From JAWKWH01 sp963669415 (GTDB taxonomy: Bacteria; Pseudomonadota; Alphaproteobacteria; Rhizobiales; Rhizobiaceae): DNA of 64,000 nucleotides. A model generated the notes under the pieces. It did no database searches. It saw only the letters and a program-made list of their open reading frames with translations, and was not told where the DNA came from. Shown here one piece after another: positions 52,052-60,307 of the stretch (positions within the stretch are counted from its first letter, which is position 1; each line of letters opens with the position of its first letter). The stretch is from the NCBI GenBank assembly GCA_963669415.2, contig CAXXPS010000002.1, positions 682,001 to 746,000 of the forward strand, read 5' to 3'. The position numbers were made by a program, and so were the translations under genes.

Positions 52052-52930
52052 TTGCGATTACTGGTCACCGGCGCCAACGGGCAGTTGGCGCGCAATCTTG
52101 TCGCCATGGACGGGCAGGAAATTTCGGTTACCGCGATCGGACGGCCAGAACTCGATATTTGCCGCCCCGAAACGATCAGACAAGCAATTGTGGCGCTCAG
52201 ACCAGACATTGTCATCAACGCGGCAGCTTATACTGCGGTCGACATGGCCGAGACTGAGGCCGAAATGGCATATGCCATCAATTGCGATGGCGCCAGAAAT
52301 GTCGCGGAAGCTGCCGCAGGAGCAGGCCTTCCAGTTGTCCACGTATCGACCGACTATGTTTTTTCCGGCGACAAAGATTTGCCCTACGTCGAAACGGACG
52401 AGACTGGGCCGACAGGCGTTTATGGCGCTTCAAAACTGGCCGGTGAAACAGCCGTTGCAAGTGTGAATCCGAGACATCTGATCGTTCGAACAGCATGGGT
52501 CTACAGCAACACCGGGACAAACTTCGTCCGCACAATGTTGCGCCTTGCGGGCGACCGGGATGAAATCAACGTTGTTGCCGATCAGATTGGAAATCCGACT
52601 TCTGCCGCTGATCTCGCATTTGGATTGGTCAAAGCCGCATCTTCGGTCCTGAATGGTGGAAGCGAGGGCTTATTCGGAACGTACCATTTAGCTGGCTGCG
52701 GAAGCACCAGTTGGGCGGGTTTGGCGCGGCAAATCTACAGTGTAAGCAAGAGCCTGGGTGGGCCATGGTCCAAAGTCATTGATATTCCGACAAGCCAATA
52801 TCCAACGCCTGCCAAACGGCCGGCAAATTCCCGTCTTTCGAATGAGAAATTTTCCGGGACATTTGGATGGTCGGCTCCGCCTTGGCAAAAATCCTGCGAA
52901 ACTGTCGTTACAGCAATACTGAATGGATAA
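52052..52930 (+). CDS. rfbD: dTDP-4-dehydrorhamnose reductase
   Basis: Last step to dTDP-L-rhamnose. 292 residues. LLVTGANGQLARNLV, INAAAYTAVDMAETEAEMAYAIN, STDYVFSGDKDLPYVETDETGPTGVYGASKLAGE (catalytic Tyr-Lys) and VRTAWVYSNTGTNFV are diagnostic. TTG start with GGAG seven bases upstream. The order rfbA-C-B-D gives a complete pathway. The 269 bp that follow are AT-richer and hold no convincing gene; they probably contain a promoter for the next glycosyltransferase. Confidence 0.94.
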   Translation: MRLLVTGANGQLARNLVAMDGQEISVTAIGRPELDICRPETIRQAIVALRPDIVINAAAYTAVDMAETEAEMAYAINCDGARNVAEAAAGAGLPVVHVSTDYVFSGDKDLPYVETDETGPTGVYGASKLAGETAVASVNPRHLIVRTAWVYSNTGTNFVRTMLRLAGDRDEINVVADQIGNPTSAADLAFGLVKAASSVLNGGSEGLFGTYHLAGCGSTSWAGLARQIYSVSKSLGGPWSKVIDIPTSQYPTPAKRPANSRLSNEKFSGTFGWSAPPWQKSCETVVTAILNG

Positions 52931-53199
52931 ACCGCCGAGCCGATTGGAGAGAGAAGTTGATCGCATGCGCTTGCAGTGTTTGAGCAATCGGAATATTCGG
53001 CGTCGCCGGGGAAAAATACCACCCAATCATGTTGCTGACAGTTACCGGGATTTGCCAGTTTTCATGTCCAAGAAGCTGTCATCTAAACAACAAAATTTGA
53101 GCTCAACGGTGAGAAAGCCGACAATGCGTGTTACGTCAAAAACATGGATGTTTGTTATTCTGCTGGTTTCTGAAGACAGCATCAGTTAGGTGCTACCGA

Positions 53200-54186
53200 A
53201 TGCAAGAACACGGCAGAGAAGAAACGCCACTTGTCTCGATAATCATACCGGTGAAGAACGGATTACCCCAGTTCCGCCGTGTTCTTGAATCTGTGGCAAA
53301 ACAAAGCTTCGAAAGAGGATATGAGGTGATCGTCATCGATTCGGGATCGTCCGATGGATCACTGGACATCATTCCAACAAACGACCCGAGATTTCGCCTG
53401 ATCGAGATCGAACCTGCCCAATTCGGACACGGAAAAACCCGAAACCTCGGCGTTGCCAATTCGAAGGGCAGTTTTTGCGCGTTTTTGACCCATGATGCGG
53501 TGCCCGCGAATGAAAAGTGGCTGGAAGCGCTTGTTCAACCTCTTCTCGACGATCCGGATGTTGCAGGAGTGTTTGGCAGGCACGTGGCTTATGAAGATGC
53601 GTCACCTTACACATCTTGGGAACTTGACACGCATTTTGAGGGCCTGAAGGTTTGGCCTTGCATCGAAATCAGTGACGCCCGCGAATATGTGCGCAACGAA
53701 GGTTTGAGGCAGATCTACCATTTCTATTCGGACAATTCGTCCTGCCTGAGAAAGTCGGTTTGGGAGAAGATCCCTTATCCGGATGTTGATTTTTCAGAAG
53801 ATCAACTTTGGGCAAAACAAGTTGTTGAGGCTGGATACAAAAAGGCGTTTGCGTGGGAGTCGGTTGTCTATCACTCCCACGAATACTCTTTGGTAGAGCG
53901 TTTGCAGCGCAGTTTCGATGAATCGCTCGCATTGAGGCGTTTGTTTGGTTACAGACTTTGTCCAACCCGGATGGAGATTCTTCGGCAAGCTGTGCGCACC
54001 AGCGCTAGGGATCTGGCGTTGGGCGTAAAAAACGGGTGGCTACTTTCACATCCTTTAACAACCACAAAAAAACCGTTTGATAACCTAGCCAGGCAAATCG
54101 GGTATTATTTAGGTTCAAAAGATTCGGGATTATTTGCCGGAAATACCAAGTTGCTGTCTCGGGACAAGAGAATAAAGAGCAGTTAA
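53200..54186 (+). CDS. Glycosyltransferase family 2, rhamnosyltransferase-like
   Basis: 328 residues. The GT-A core has PLVSIIIPVKNGLPQFRRVLESVAKQSFERGYEVIVIDSGSSDGSLDII. FGHGKTRNLGVANSKGSFCAFLTHDAVPANEKWLEAL carries the acidic THDA motif where DxD is usual. GVFGRHVAYEDASPYTSWELDTHF and DNSSCLRKSVWEKIPYPDVDFSEDQLWAKQV resemble rhamnosyltransferases acting in O-antigen or exopolysaccharide synthesis. ATG at 53200 chosen; a longer frame upstream lacks the conserved strand. Thirteen bases separate it from the next transferase. Confidence 0.86.
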   Translation: MQEHGREETPLVSIIIPVKNGLPQFRRVLESVAKQSFERGYEVIVIDSGSSDGSLDIIPTNDPRFRLIEIEPAQFGHGKTRNLGVANSKGSFCAFLTHDAVPANEKWLEALVQPLLDDPDVAGVFGRHVAYEDASPYTSWELDTHFEGLKVWPCIEISDAREYVRNEGLRQIYHFYSDNSSCLRKSVWEKIPYPDVDFSEDQLWAKQVVEAGYKKAFAWESVVYHSHEYSLVERLQRSFDESLALRRLFGYRLCPTRMEILRQAVRTSARDLALGVKNGWLLSHPLTTTKKPFDNLARQIGYYLGSKDSGLFAGNTKLLSRDKRIKSS

Positions 54187-54198
54187 AGGATATCGGGC

Positions 54199-55470
54199 TT
54201 GTACATAGGTAATATCGCCAAATTCGTCGAGGTTTCGCGACGAGAGGGATTTCAGTCGGCAATGCGACGCAGTTGGGACCGGCTAATGCAAAAAGCGCCG
54301 GGGCCGCTCCAATCGAAACTAGACCCTGTAAATCACTATGAATTCTTGCTCGGCGAAGAGCTTGGCTTTGGCCTCAAGCTGACCGATACGAATGTTCCGC
54401 CAGGATCCATGACCTGGGTTATTCCGGATTTCAATGCGTCGTCAGGCGGGCATATCAATATCTTACGCATGATGCGATTGTTGAAGGACAGAGGTTTCCC
54501 CGACCAGCACGTTGTGGTGATGGAGCCTCATCGGTGGTCTAGTAACGAAGAGGCCCAAGCAGCGCTTAATGAGTCTTTTGGGGACCACGGCATTACCGTT
54601 TCGCTGGGCGTGAGGTCAATCGAACCGTGCAGCTATCTTGTCGCCACCGGCTGGCAAACCGCCTATTGGGTTGCAAAATACAAGGATACCAAACACAAGA
54701 TCTATTTTGTGCAGGATTTCGAGCCGGCATTTCACGCAGCAGGCAGCGAGTATTCAATTACAGAGAACACCTATCGGCTGGGTCTTACCGGAATAACGGC
54801 CGGCCCTTGGTTAGCCGATAAACTTCGCCAAGACTATGGGATGCGGACCCATCCTTTTTCGTTCGCCTGCGACACGGAATTTTATAACCAGCGCCCAAAA
54901 AAGGAGACCAAGACCAGGCACATATTCTTCTATGCCCGGCCGGTCACGACCCGCCGTTGTTTTGAGTTGGGCCTGATGGCAATCAAGAAGGTCTGCGATG
55001 AAATTCCCGACGCCGCAGCCATAATGGCCGGCTGGGATGTATCCAACTATGTGATACCCTTTCACCATTTGAACGCAGGAACAGTTCCACTGCATGAACT
55101 TCCAGATCTGTATTCGCAGTGTGATGTCGCGCTGGTGCTATCAGCGACCAATTTGTCACTTTTACCCTTGGAAATTGCTTCTTGCGGGTGCCCGGTTGTC
55201 ATGAATGAGGGAGCCAATACAGATTGGCTGCTCAGCAAAAAGGAAGCGGCATATTGCGATATGGATGTAGATAGTATCGCAAACACACTGATAAGAGTGC
55301 TCAGGGACGATAGATTGGCGTCCCAGCTTGCCAAAAACGCCAAGAACCGTGCCCACCAGCAAAATTGGGAAGCGGAAGCGGATGGAGTCGCTTCATTTCT
55401 CAAGTCGCTGGACAGCAAATCCAGACGCGGGATGAGCAGAAAAAAGATGTCTTCAGCTTCAAAGGGCTGA
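54199..55470 (+). CDS. Glycosyltransferase, WsaF-like (GT-B, rhamnosyltransferase type)
   Basis: 423 residues starting at TTG behind AAAGGAT. The N-terminal acceptor domain has MTWVIPDFNASSGGHINILRMMRLLKDRGFPDQHVVV, and YLVATGWQTAYWVAKYKDTKHKIYFVQDFEPAFHAAGSEYSITENTYRLGLTGITAGPWLA. The donor domain has IFFYARPVTTRRCFELGLMAI and SLLPLEIASCGCPVVMNEGANTDWLL. This layout matches WsaF-type L-rhamnosyltransferases of surface glycan clusters. It is the last gene of the polysaccharide locus, converging on bioY. Confidence 0.84.
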   Translation: MYIGNIAKFVEVSRREGFQSAMRRSWDRLMQKAPGPLQSKLDPVNHYEFLLGEELGFGLKLTDTNVPPGSMTWVIPDFNASSGGHINILRMMRLLKDRGFPDQHVVVMEPHRWSSNEEAQAALNESFGDHGITVSLGVRSIEPCSYLVATGWQTAYWVAKYKDTKHKIYFVQDFEPAFHAAGSEYSITENTYRLGLTGITAGPWLADKLRQDYGMRTHPFSFACDTEFYNQRPKKETKTRHIFFYARPVTTRRCFELGLMAIKKVCDEIPDAAAIMAGWDVSNYVIPFHHLNAGTVPLHELPDLYSQCDVALVLSATNLSLLPLEIASCGCPVVMNEGANTDWLLSKKEAAYCDMDVDSIANTLIRVLRDDRLASQLAKNAKNRAHQQNWEAEADGVASFLKSLDSKSRRGMSRKKMSSASKG

Positions 55471-55495
55471 TCGACCTAAAAACACCGTTGACGGA

Positions 55496-55510
55496 CCGGC
55501 AAACTGCCGG
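55496..55510. terminator. Short hairpin between convergent genes
   Basis: CCGGCA and TGCCGG enclose a 3-base loop between two convergent genes. On the minus strand a TTTTT run occurs about 16 bases further on, on the plus strand GAAAATTC follows. It could end one or both transcripts, but the stem is short. Confidence 0.35.
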
Positions 55511-55524
55511 CCCGCCCGAAAATT

Positions 55525-56115
55525 CTACGAATTCCTGAGATAGCGTCTTATCATCATCGACAGAGCAGGAACGAGGGCGGATGCAAGCGCGATCTTGATC
55601 AGATCGGTGAAGATGAATGGTCCAACGCCCCATGCGAAAGCCTTGTCCGCACCGAATGCGATGGCGATCCAGGCGGCGCCCAAAGCCAGAATAACCGTCT
55701 CGCCAACAAGATTGGCACCGAAGAGCTTGAACGGATTTCCGCTCCAACCACGATCGGCCGCAGCACCGGTAATAGCGGCGGCTATGACGAAACCGGCCAG
55801 ATATCCGGCTGTCGGCCCGGCAAAATATGCAAGCCCACCACCCTTTGCGAATACGGGTAGTCCGACCGCACCTTCCGCCAGATAGGCAATAACCGTCAAA
55901 ACCGCGAGATTACGTCCATATGCAGCTGCGATGACGAAAATCGCCAATGTTTGCAGGGTAGCCGGCACCGGCCAAAATGGTACCTGAATGTGAGCCGCCA
56001 GTGCGATGACAGCCGACCCGACCAGAACCAGGAAGGCTTTAACTACAAATGTCCCGGTATCCCCGGCGCCGAGAAGGGATGGAACGATGGCCTGCTGGCC
56101 GGATGGACTGTGCAT
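55525..56115 (-). CDS. bioY: Biotin transporter BioY
   Basis: Integral membrane S component for biotin uptake, 196 residues, six membrane segments. HIQVPFWPVPATLQTLAIFVIAAAYGRNLAVLTVIAYLAEGAVGLPVFAKGGG and YFAGPTAGYLAGFVIAAAITG are the BioY signatures. bioM and bioN are not adjacent, so it may act alone or with a shared ECF module elsewhere. I found no clear BioR operator (TTATCTATAA type) in the 126 bp upstream. It converges on the polysaccharide locus. Confidence 0.92.
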   Translation of the reverse strand: MHSPSGQQAIVPSLLGAGDTGTFVVKAFLVLVGSAVIALAAHIQVPFWPVPATLQTLAIFVIAAAYGRNLAVLTVIAYLAEGAVGLPVFAKGGGLAYFAGPTAGYLAGFVIAAAITGAAADRGWSGNPFKLFGANLVGETVILALGAAWIAIAFGADKAFAWGVGPFIFTDLIKIALASALVPALSMMIRRYLRNS

Positions 56116-56241
56116 GATTTAGGTCAACTCCAGTTTGTTCGTTTGGTTGGAATTCGATGGACGTTGGAATAAGAAACATCATGCCATGCTGCAACCGCCC
56201 AAAGTTGTACCTGTGGTGATATTCAACGGAATTTTTTACCT

Positions 56242-57147
56242 ATGACGCTGGAATTCAATGATAAATTCGATCCTGCTTATGGACGCGCGGTCAAAATTGC
56301 CGAAGGTGTCCGGCGACTGACGGTCAACAATCCGGGTCCTTTCACATTTCATGGCACCAATACTTATCTGGCTGGCACGGAAACGCTGGCGATAATCGAC
56401 CCCGGTCCCGATGATGATGAACACTTCAGAGCATTGTTGAATGCAATCGATGGACATCCGGTGTCACATATTTTTGTAAGCCACACACACCGGGACCACT
56501 CTCCGCTTGCTGCCCGGTTGAAAGATGAAACAGGTGCAGTTGTTGTTGCGGAAGGCGCCCATCGTCCTGCTCGGCGACTGGCTATCGGCGAAATCAACCC
56601 GCTCGACGCCAGCGCGGACAATGATTTTTCTCCGGATATCAGCGTCACGGACGGCGAAACAATCGATGGCGATGGATGGTCGATATCCGCAATCGAAACA
56701 CCTGGACACACTGCCAACCACCTCGCATTCGCACTGGAAGGAACTGGCATCCTGTTCTCCGCCGACCATGTCATGGGCTGGGCAACATCTATCGTTGCAC
56801 CTCCCGATGGGTCGATGTCCGATTACATGCAATCTCTCGAAACGCTGCTTCACCGCGATGACGATGTCTATTTCCCCGGCCACGGAGCGCGCGTATCTGA
56901 GCCTGCAAAATTTGTTCGCGGATTAAAGGCGCACCGGAAAATGCGTGAAAGGGCTGTCTTGCAGCGTGTTCTGTCGGGTGACAGAACAATTCCAGCGATG
57001 GTGCAGAAAATTTACAGGGATACCGATCCGCGCCTTCACGGCGCCGCCGGTCTTTCCGTTCTTGCCCATCTGGAAGACCTCGTTACACGTGGCGTTGTCA
57101 GCACAGATGGGGCTCCGGCGATAGACGGGATCTACGATCCCACTTAG
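56242..57147 (+). CDS. MBL-fold metallo-hydrolase (LACTB2-like)
   Basis: 301 residues. Metal motif HTHRDH at 81-86, further ligands in ETPGHTANHLAFAL, SADHVMGW and the late His in YFPGHGARV. The C-terminal winged-helix-like segment GLKAHRKMRERAVLQRVLSGDRTIPAMVQKIYRDTDPRLHGAAGLSVLAHLEDLVTRG is the associated domain found in the LACTB2/beta-lactamase-like 2 group, some of which are RNA endonucleases. Substrate not predictable. Converges on the DUF1499 gene with an 11-bp gap. Confidence 0.87.
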   Translation: MTLEFNDKFDPAYGRAVKIAEGVRRLTVNNPGPFTFHGTNTYLAGTETLAIIDPGPDDDEHFRALLNAIDGHPVSHIFVSHTHRDHSPLAARLKDETGAVVVAEGAHRPARRLAIGEINPLDASADNDFSPDISVTDGETIDGDGWSISAIETPGHTANHLAFALEGTGILFSADHVMGWATSIVAPPDGSMSDYMQSLETLLHRDDDVYFPGHGARVSEPAKFVRGLKAHRKMRERAVLQRVLSGDRTIPAMVQKIYRDTDPRLHGAAGLSVLAHLEDLVTRGVVSTDGAPAIDGIYDPT

Positions 57148-57158
57148 GTTTATTCAGA

Positions 57159-57959
57159 TCAGTCTGCGTCCGCCGATTGCCCACCGCCGGCTCGGTTGGC
57201 GACTTCGTCGTCCAACCCATCCAGGAACGATGTGATGTATCGGGCGTTCGCACCTAGGTCGTGAGTACCGTATCTGGATGAGGAACGTGCATCGACATAG
57301 GTTGTCTCCCCCTCGTCTGTTATGCGAATTGCTATGTCGCTTGCAAATCCGAAGATCAATGATCGCGAGACCACCTCGATAGTCGTCTCGCCTGCTTCGC
57401 CTGAGATTTCCGACTGGGCAGCGATAACCCAGCCACGACCTGACAGAATGGCATTGACTGCTTCCGTTACGGTGTCGGGAGCTGCTCCATATCGGCGGCC
57501 CGTCACACTCGGAAACACAGCAATCTGGGCCTCAGCTTCAGCAATCGTATAAGCATCAATTGGGTTCATCATTCCCGTTCGGCTGCGGGCAAGGACCGAA
57601 TATTGCGGCGGATCATCGAGATCTGTTGCGACATCATTCAACGCCGGGAGACGAAGCGCCTGCCAGCCGGAAATGGCAAACGGCACGAGTATGAGGATGA
57701 CAATCAGCAGAGCGCGGGTCGCCAGTTTGCCACCTCGATCACCATCAAGCCAAAGCCGTCGAAGGGCCACAACAGCCAGCAAGAGCGCGAGCACAGCCAG
57801 GCATCCGACCAGACCCAGCAACCAAAAGAATTCGGGTGTCGTGATGATGCCGTAGCGATGGGACAGCCCGGCAATAACAAACAGCAAAAGATCAAAGCGC
57901 GCCAGCCAGTCTGCCCAGCCAGCGGATTTGGCCACCCCGCGTTCCAATTTTGCCGCCAT
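57159..57959 (-). CDS. DUF1499 domain membrane protein
   Basis: 266 residues. Three predicted membrane helices occupy residues about 18-110 (DLLLFVIAGLSHRYG, FFWLLGLVGCLAVLALLLAVVAL, LLIVILILVPFAISGW). The DUF1499 domain follows with SRTGMMNPIDAYTIAEAEAQIAVFP, GWVIAAQSEISGEAGETTIEVVSRSLIFGFASDIAIRI and the hallmark VDARSSSRYGTHDLGANARYITSFLDGL. Function of the family is unknown; it is widespread in alphaproteobacteria. Single-gene unit. Confidence 0.88.
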   Translation of the reverse strand: MAAKLERGVAKSAGWADWLARFDLLLFVIAGLSHRYGIITTPEFFWLLGLVGCLAVLALLLAVVALRRLWLDGDRGGKLATRALLIVILILVPFAISGWQALRLPALNDVATDLDDPPQYSVLARSRTGMMNPIDAYTIAEAEAQIAVFPSVTGRRYGAAPDTVTEAVNAILSGRGWVIAAQSEISGEAGETTIEVVSRSLIFGFASDIAIRITDEGETTYVDARSSSRYGTHDLGANARYITSFLDGLDDEVANRAGGGQSADAD

Positions 57960-58049
57960 CTTTTTTCGCTGCCTCTACCAGCCGGGCAATGACTTAGTCG
58001 ACATGGCGGCAGGGGTCAAAGCGCCAGGGTCAGGACCCATGAATGCCAT

Positions 58050-59675
58050 CTATTCCGCGAAGCGGAAATCCTTGAACTGATCGCGAAGTGTTGTTTTCTG
58101 GATTTTGCCGGTAGCTGTGTGCGGAATTTCTTCAACGAACGCGACATCATCCGGCATCCACCATTTGGCGATCTTGCCGTTCATGAATTCAAGAATTTCA
58201 TCTTTAGCCGGGTCCCGTTCCGGCTTGCGGACAATCACGAGCAACGGCCGCTCATCCCATTTGGGGTGCTCTATGCCGATCACCGCAGCCTCGGCCACAT
58301 CAGGATGACCCACAGCCAGGTTTTCAAGATCAATGGTAGAAATCCATTCACCGCCCGACTTGATGACGTCTTTGGCGCGATCGGTGATCTGCATGTAACC
58401 ATTCTCATCAATGTGAGCTACGTCGCCAGTGTCGAACCAGTTCTCCTCATCGAACTGCTCGGCGCCAGCGCCACCATAATACGAACCGGCTATTGCCGGG
58501 CCACGAACTTTCAAACGGCCAAAGGTTTCGCCGTCCCAGGGCAGTTCGTTGTTCTCATCGTCAGTCACCTTCATCTCGACGCCGAACGGGGCATAACCCT
58601 GCTTTCCTTTCAGATCGAGTTGTTCATCTCCATCCAAATGGGCCACTTGCGGCTTCGCCGTTCCGAGGCTTCCAAGAGGACTCATTTCGGTCATACCCCA
58701 GGCATGGATCACATCGACGTCGTAGTTGTCGCGAAACTTCTGAGTCATGGAACGGGGACAAGCCGATCCACCGATGACCACCTTTTCCAGGTATGGCAAC
58801 TTCTTTCCTGTTTCTTCCAAGTACTGCAGCAACATCAACCACACGGTCGGGACCGCTGCGGTGAGGTTCACTTTTTCGGTATCCAACAGTTCGTAGATCG
58901 CCTCGCCGTCCATTCTGCCACCCGGCATAACCAGTTTCGCACCTGTCATCGGCGAAGAGTGCGCAATACCCCACGCGTTTGCATGGAACATCGGAACCAC
59001 CGGCAGGATCGTCTTGCTTGACGAAATACCGATCGCATCCGGCTGATTGGCGATCAGAGCGTGAATGACATTTGAGCGGTGACTGTAGACCACACCCTTT
59101 GGATCGCCGGTCGTACCCGATGTATAGCACATGCCCGATGCCGCATTTTCGTCGAGACCGACCCACTGAAAGTCACCGTCTGTCTCGGCAATCCAGTCCT
59201 CGTAAATGGCTACGTTGGGAAGGCTTGTTTCGGGCATATGTTCCCGGTCCGTCAAAACGATAACCTTGCGCAGCGATTTCACGCTCTCAGCAATGCCCTC
59301 AACGATGGGCAGAAAGGTGATATCTACGAAAATCGCCTTGTCTTCCGCATCGTTCATAATCCAGGCAATCTGATCGGGGAACAGCCTGGGATTGAGCGTA
59401 TGATAAACGCCGCCCATGCCCATGATTCCGTACCAGGCTTCCAGATGCCTGGCCGTATTCCATGCGAGTGTCGCAACGCGGTCACCAACCTGAAATCCGT
59501 CGCGCGACAGCCGCTGGGCAACTTTAAGCGCCCGGTTCCTCACCTGAGTATAATTTGTCCGGACAATTGGACCTTCAACAGATCTGGAAACGATCTCGCG
59601 ATTCGGATGCTGCTGTGCGGCGTAGTCGATGATCTTGTGGCACAGAAGCGGCCAATCCTGCATGGTTCCCAGCAT
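58050..59675 (-). CDS. Fatty-acyl-CoA synthetase (AMP-binding)
   Basis: Activates a carboxylic acid to acyl-CoA through an acyl-adenylate. 541 residues from the ATG at 59675, which has GGGAGGAATTA directly upstream; an in-frame start at 59735 lacks this. Motifs: P-loop YTSGTTGDPKGVVYSHRS, HAWGMTEMSPLGS, FDTGDVAHIDENGYMQITDRAKDVIKSGGEWIS and the C-terminal Lys in TATGKIQKTTLRDQF. The sequence type is medium/long-chain ligase of the AlkK group. Monocistronic as far as visible, divergent from the small hypothetical gene. Confidence 0.9.
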   Translation of the reverse strand: MLGTMQDWPLLCHKIIDYAAQQHPNREIVSRSVEGPIVRTNYTQVRNRALKVAQRLSRDGFQVGDRVATLAWNTARHLEAWYGIMGMGGVYHTLNPRLFPDQIAWIMNDAEDKAIFVDITFLPIVEGIAESVKSLRKVIVLTDREHMPETSLPNVAIYEDWIAETDGDFQWVGLDENAASGMCYTSGTTGDPKGVVYSHRSNVIHALIANQPDAIGISSSKTILPVVPMFHANAWGIAHSSPMTGAKLVMPGGRMDGEAIYELLDTEKVNLTAAVPTVWLMLLQYLEETGKKLPYLEKVVIGGSACPRSMTQKFRDNYDVDVIHAWGMTEMSPLGSLGTAKPQVAHLDGDEQLDLKGKQGYAPFGVEMKVTDDENNELPWDGETFGRLKVRGPAIAGSYYGGAGAEQFDEENWFDTGDVAHIDENGYMQITDRAKDVIKSGGEWISTIDLENLAVGHPDVAEAAVIGIEHPKWDERPLLVIVRKPERDPAKDEILEFMNGKIAKWWMPDDVAFVEEIPHTATGKIQKTTLRDQFKDFRFAE

Positions 59676-59852
59676 TAATTCCTCCCATCTGGACCTGTTA
59701 TGTTCAGGCTGATTGTGGTAGTGATATTGTGACAATCTGGACGAATTTGTCCAGAAGTCTCATTGGTTTGTGTATGCATTGCCACATTACGGCCATTGTC
59801 CCACGCGAGGTTTGTCTCCGGCGGGGAAGATGCGATAAGTTGAGAGGTTCGC

Positions 59853-60224
59853 ATGACCGACCAATCATTGGATATAGCGGCGAAACTGCCGGTTACGCTT
59901 GAAGCGGTTGAGCTGGAGCTTGCGCTTCAGATGCAGGATATCGTTTCGAGAGGATTTGAAGACAGTGTGCAGGATGCCGTGGAGGCAGCCGGGTACAAAT
60001 TCTTGTTTCAGTTTCCCGCCGCATCAGAAAATGGCAGGCAACGGGTCGCCGCAGTCAGTGCCGGCGAAGGCGACGACAGACATATCCTGTTGGTTCATCT
60101 TGGCGAAGATGGCGAAACGCTTCAGGTCGAAACCGCTAACGACAATGCAGACAGTATTGCGAATTTCGCAGTTTCGTATGCCGGCCTGATGGAAGCATTG
60201 GGACGCTCTGCAGCTTCGGCATAA
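59853..60224 (+). CDS. Hypothetical protein, 123 residues
   Basis: No family recognised. The start ATG is preceded by GAGAGG. The product is acidic, with no signal or membrane segment. The first half is probably helical (AVELELALQMQDIVSRGFEDSVQDAVEAAGYKFLFQFP); the second half alternates strands (RQRVAAVSAGEGDDRHILLVHLGEDGETLQVETAN) and ends in a helix. Codon use resembles its neighbours, so it is likely a real gene. The 117 bp upstream are shared with the acyl-CoA synthetase promoter. Confidence 0.6.
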   Translation: MTDQSLDIAAKLPVTLEAVELELALQMQDIVSRGFEDSVQDAVEAAGYKFLFQFPAASENGRQRVAAVSAGEGDDRHILLVHLGEDGETLQVETANDNADSIANFAVSYAGLMEALGRSAASA

Positions 60225-60307
60225 GTCAGAACAGGTCCGGTTTTATTTCCCTTCTCACCTTGCTGGTGACAGGTTAGGCTTCGATATCCACCTCGGAGCT
60301 TTGGCCA

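Noticed and set aside
52923..53189. 88-codon plus-strand frame between rfbD and the GT2 gene
   Set aside because: It starts inside the end of rfbD, has no domain or coupling, and its base composition is that of a spacer.
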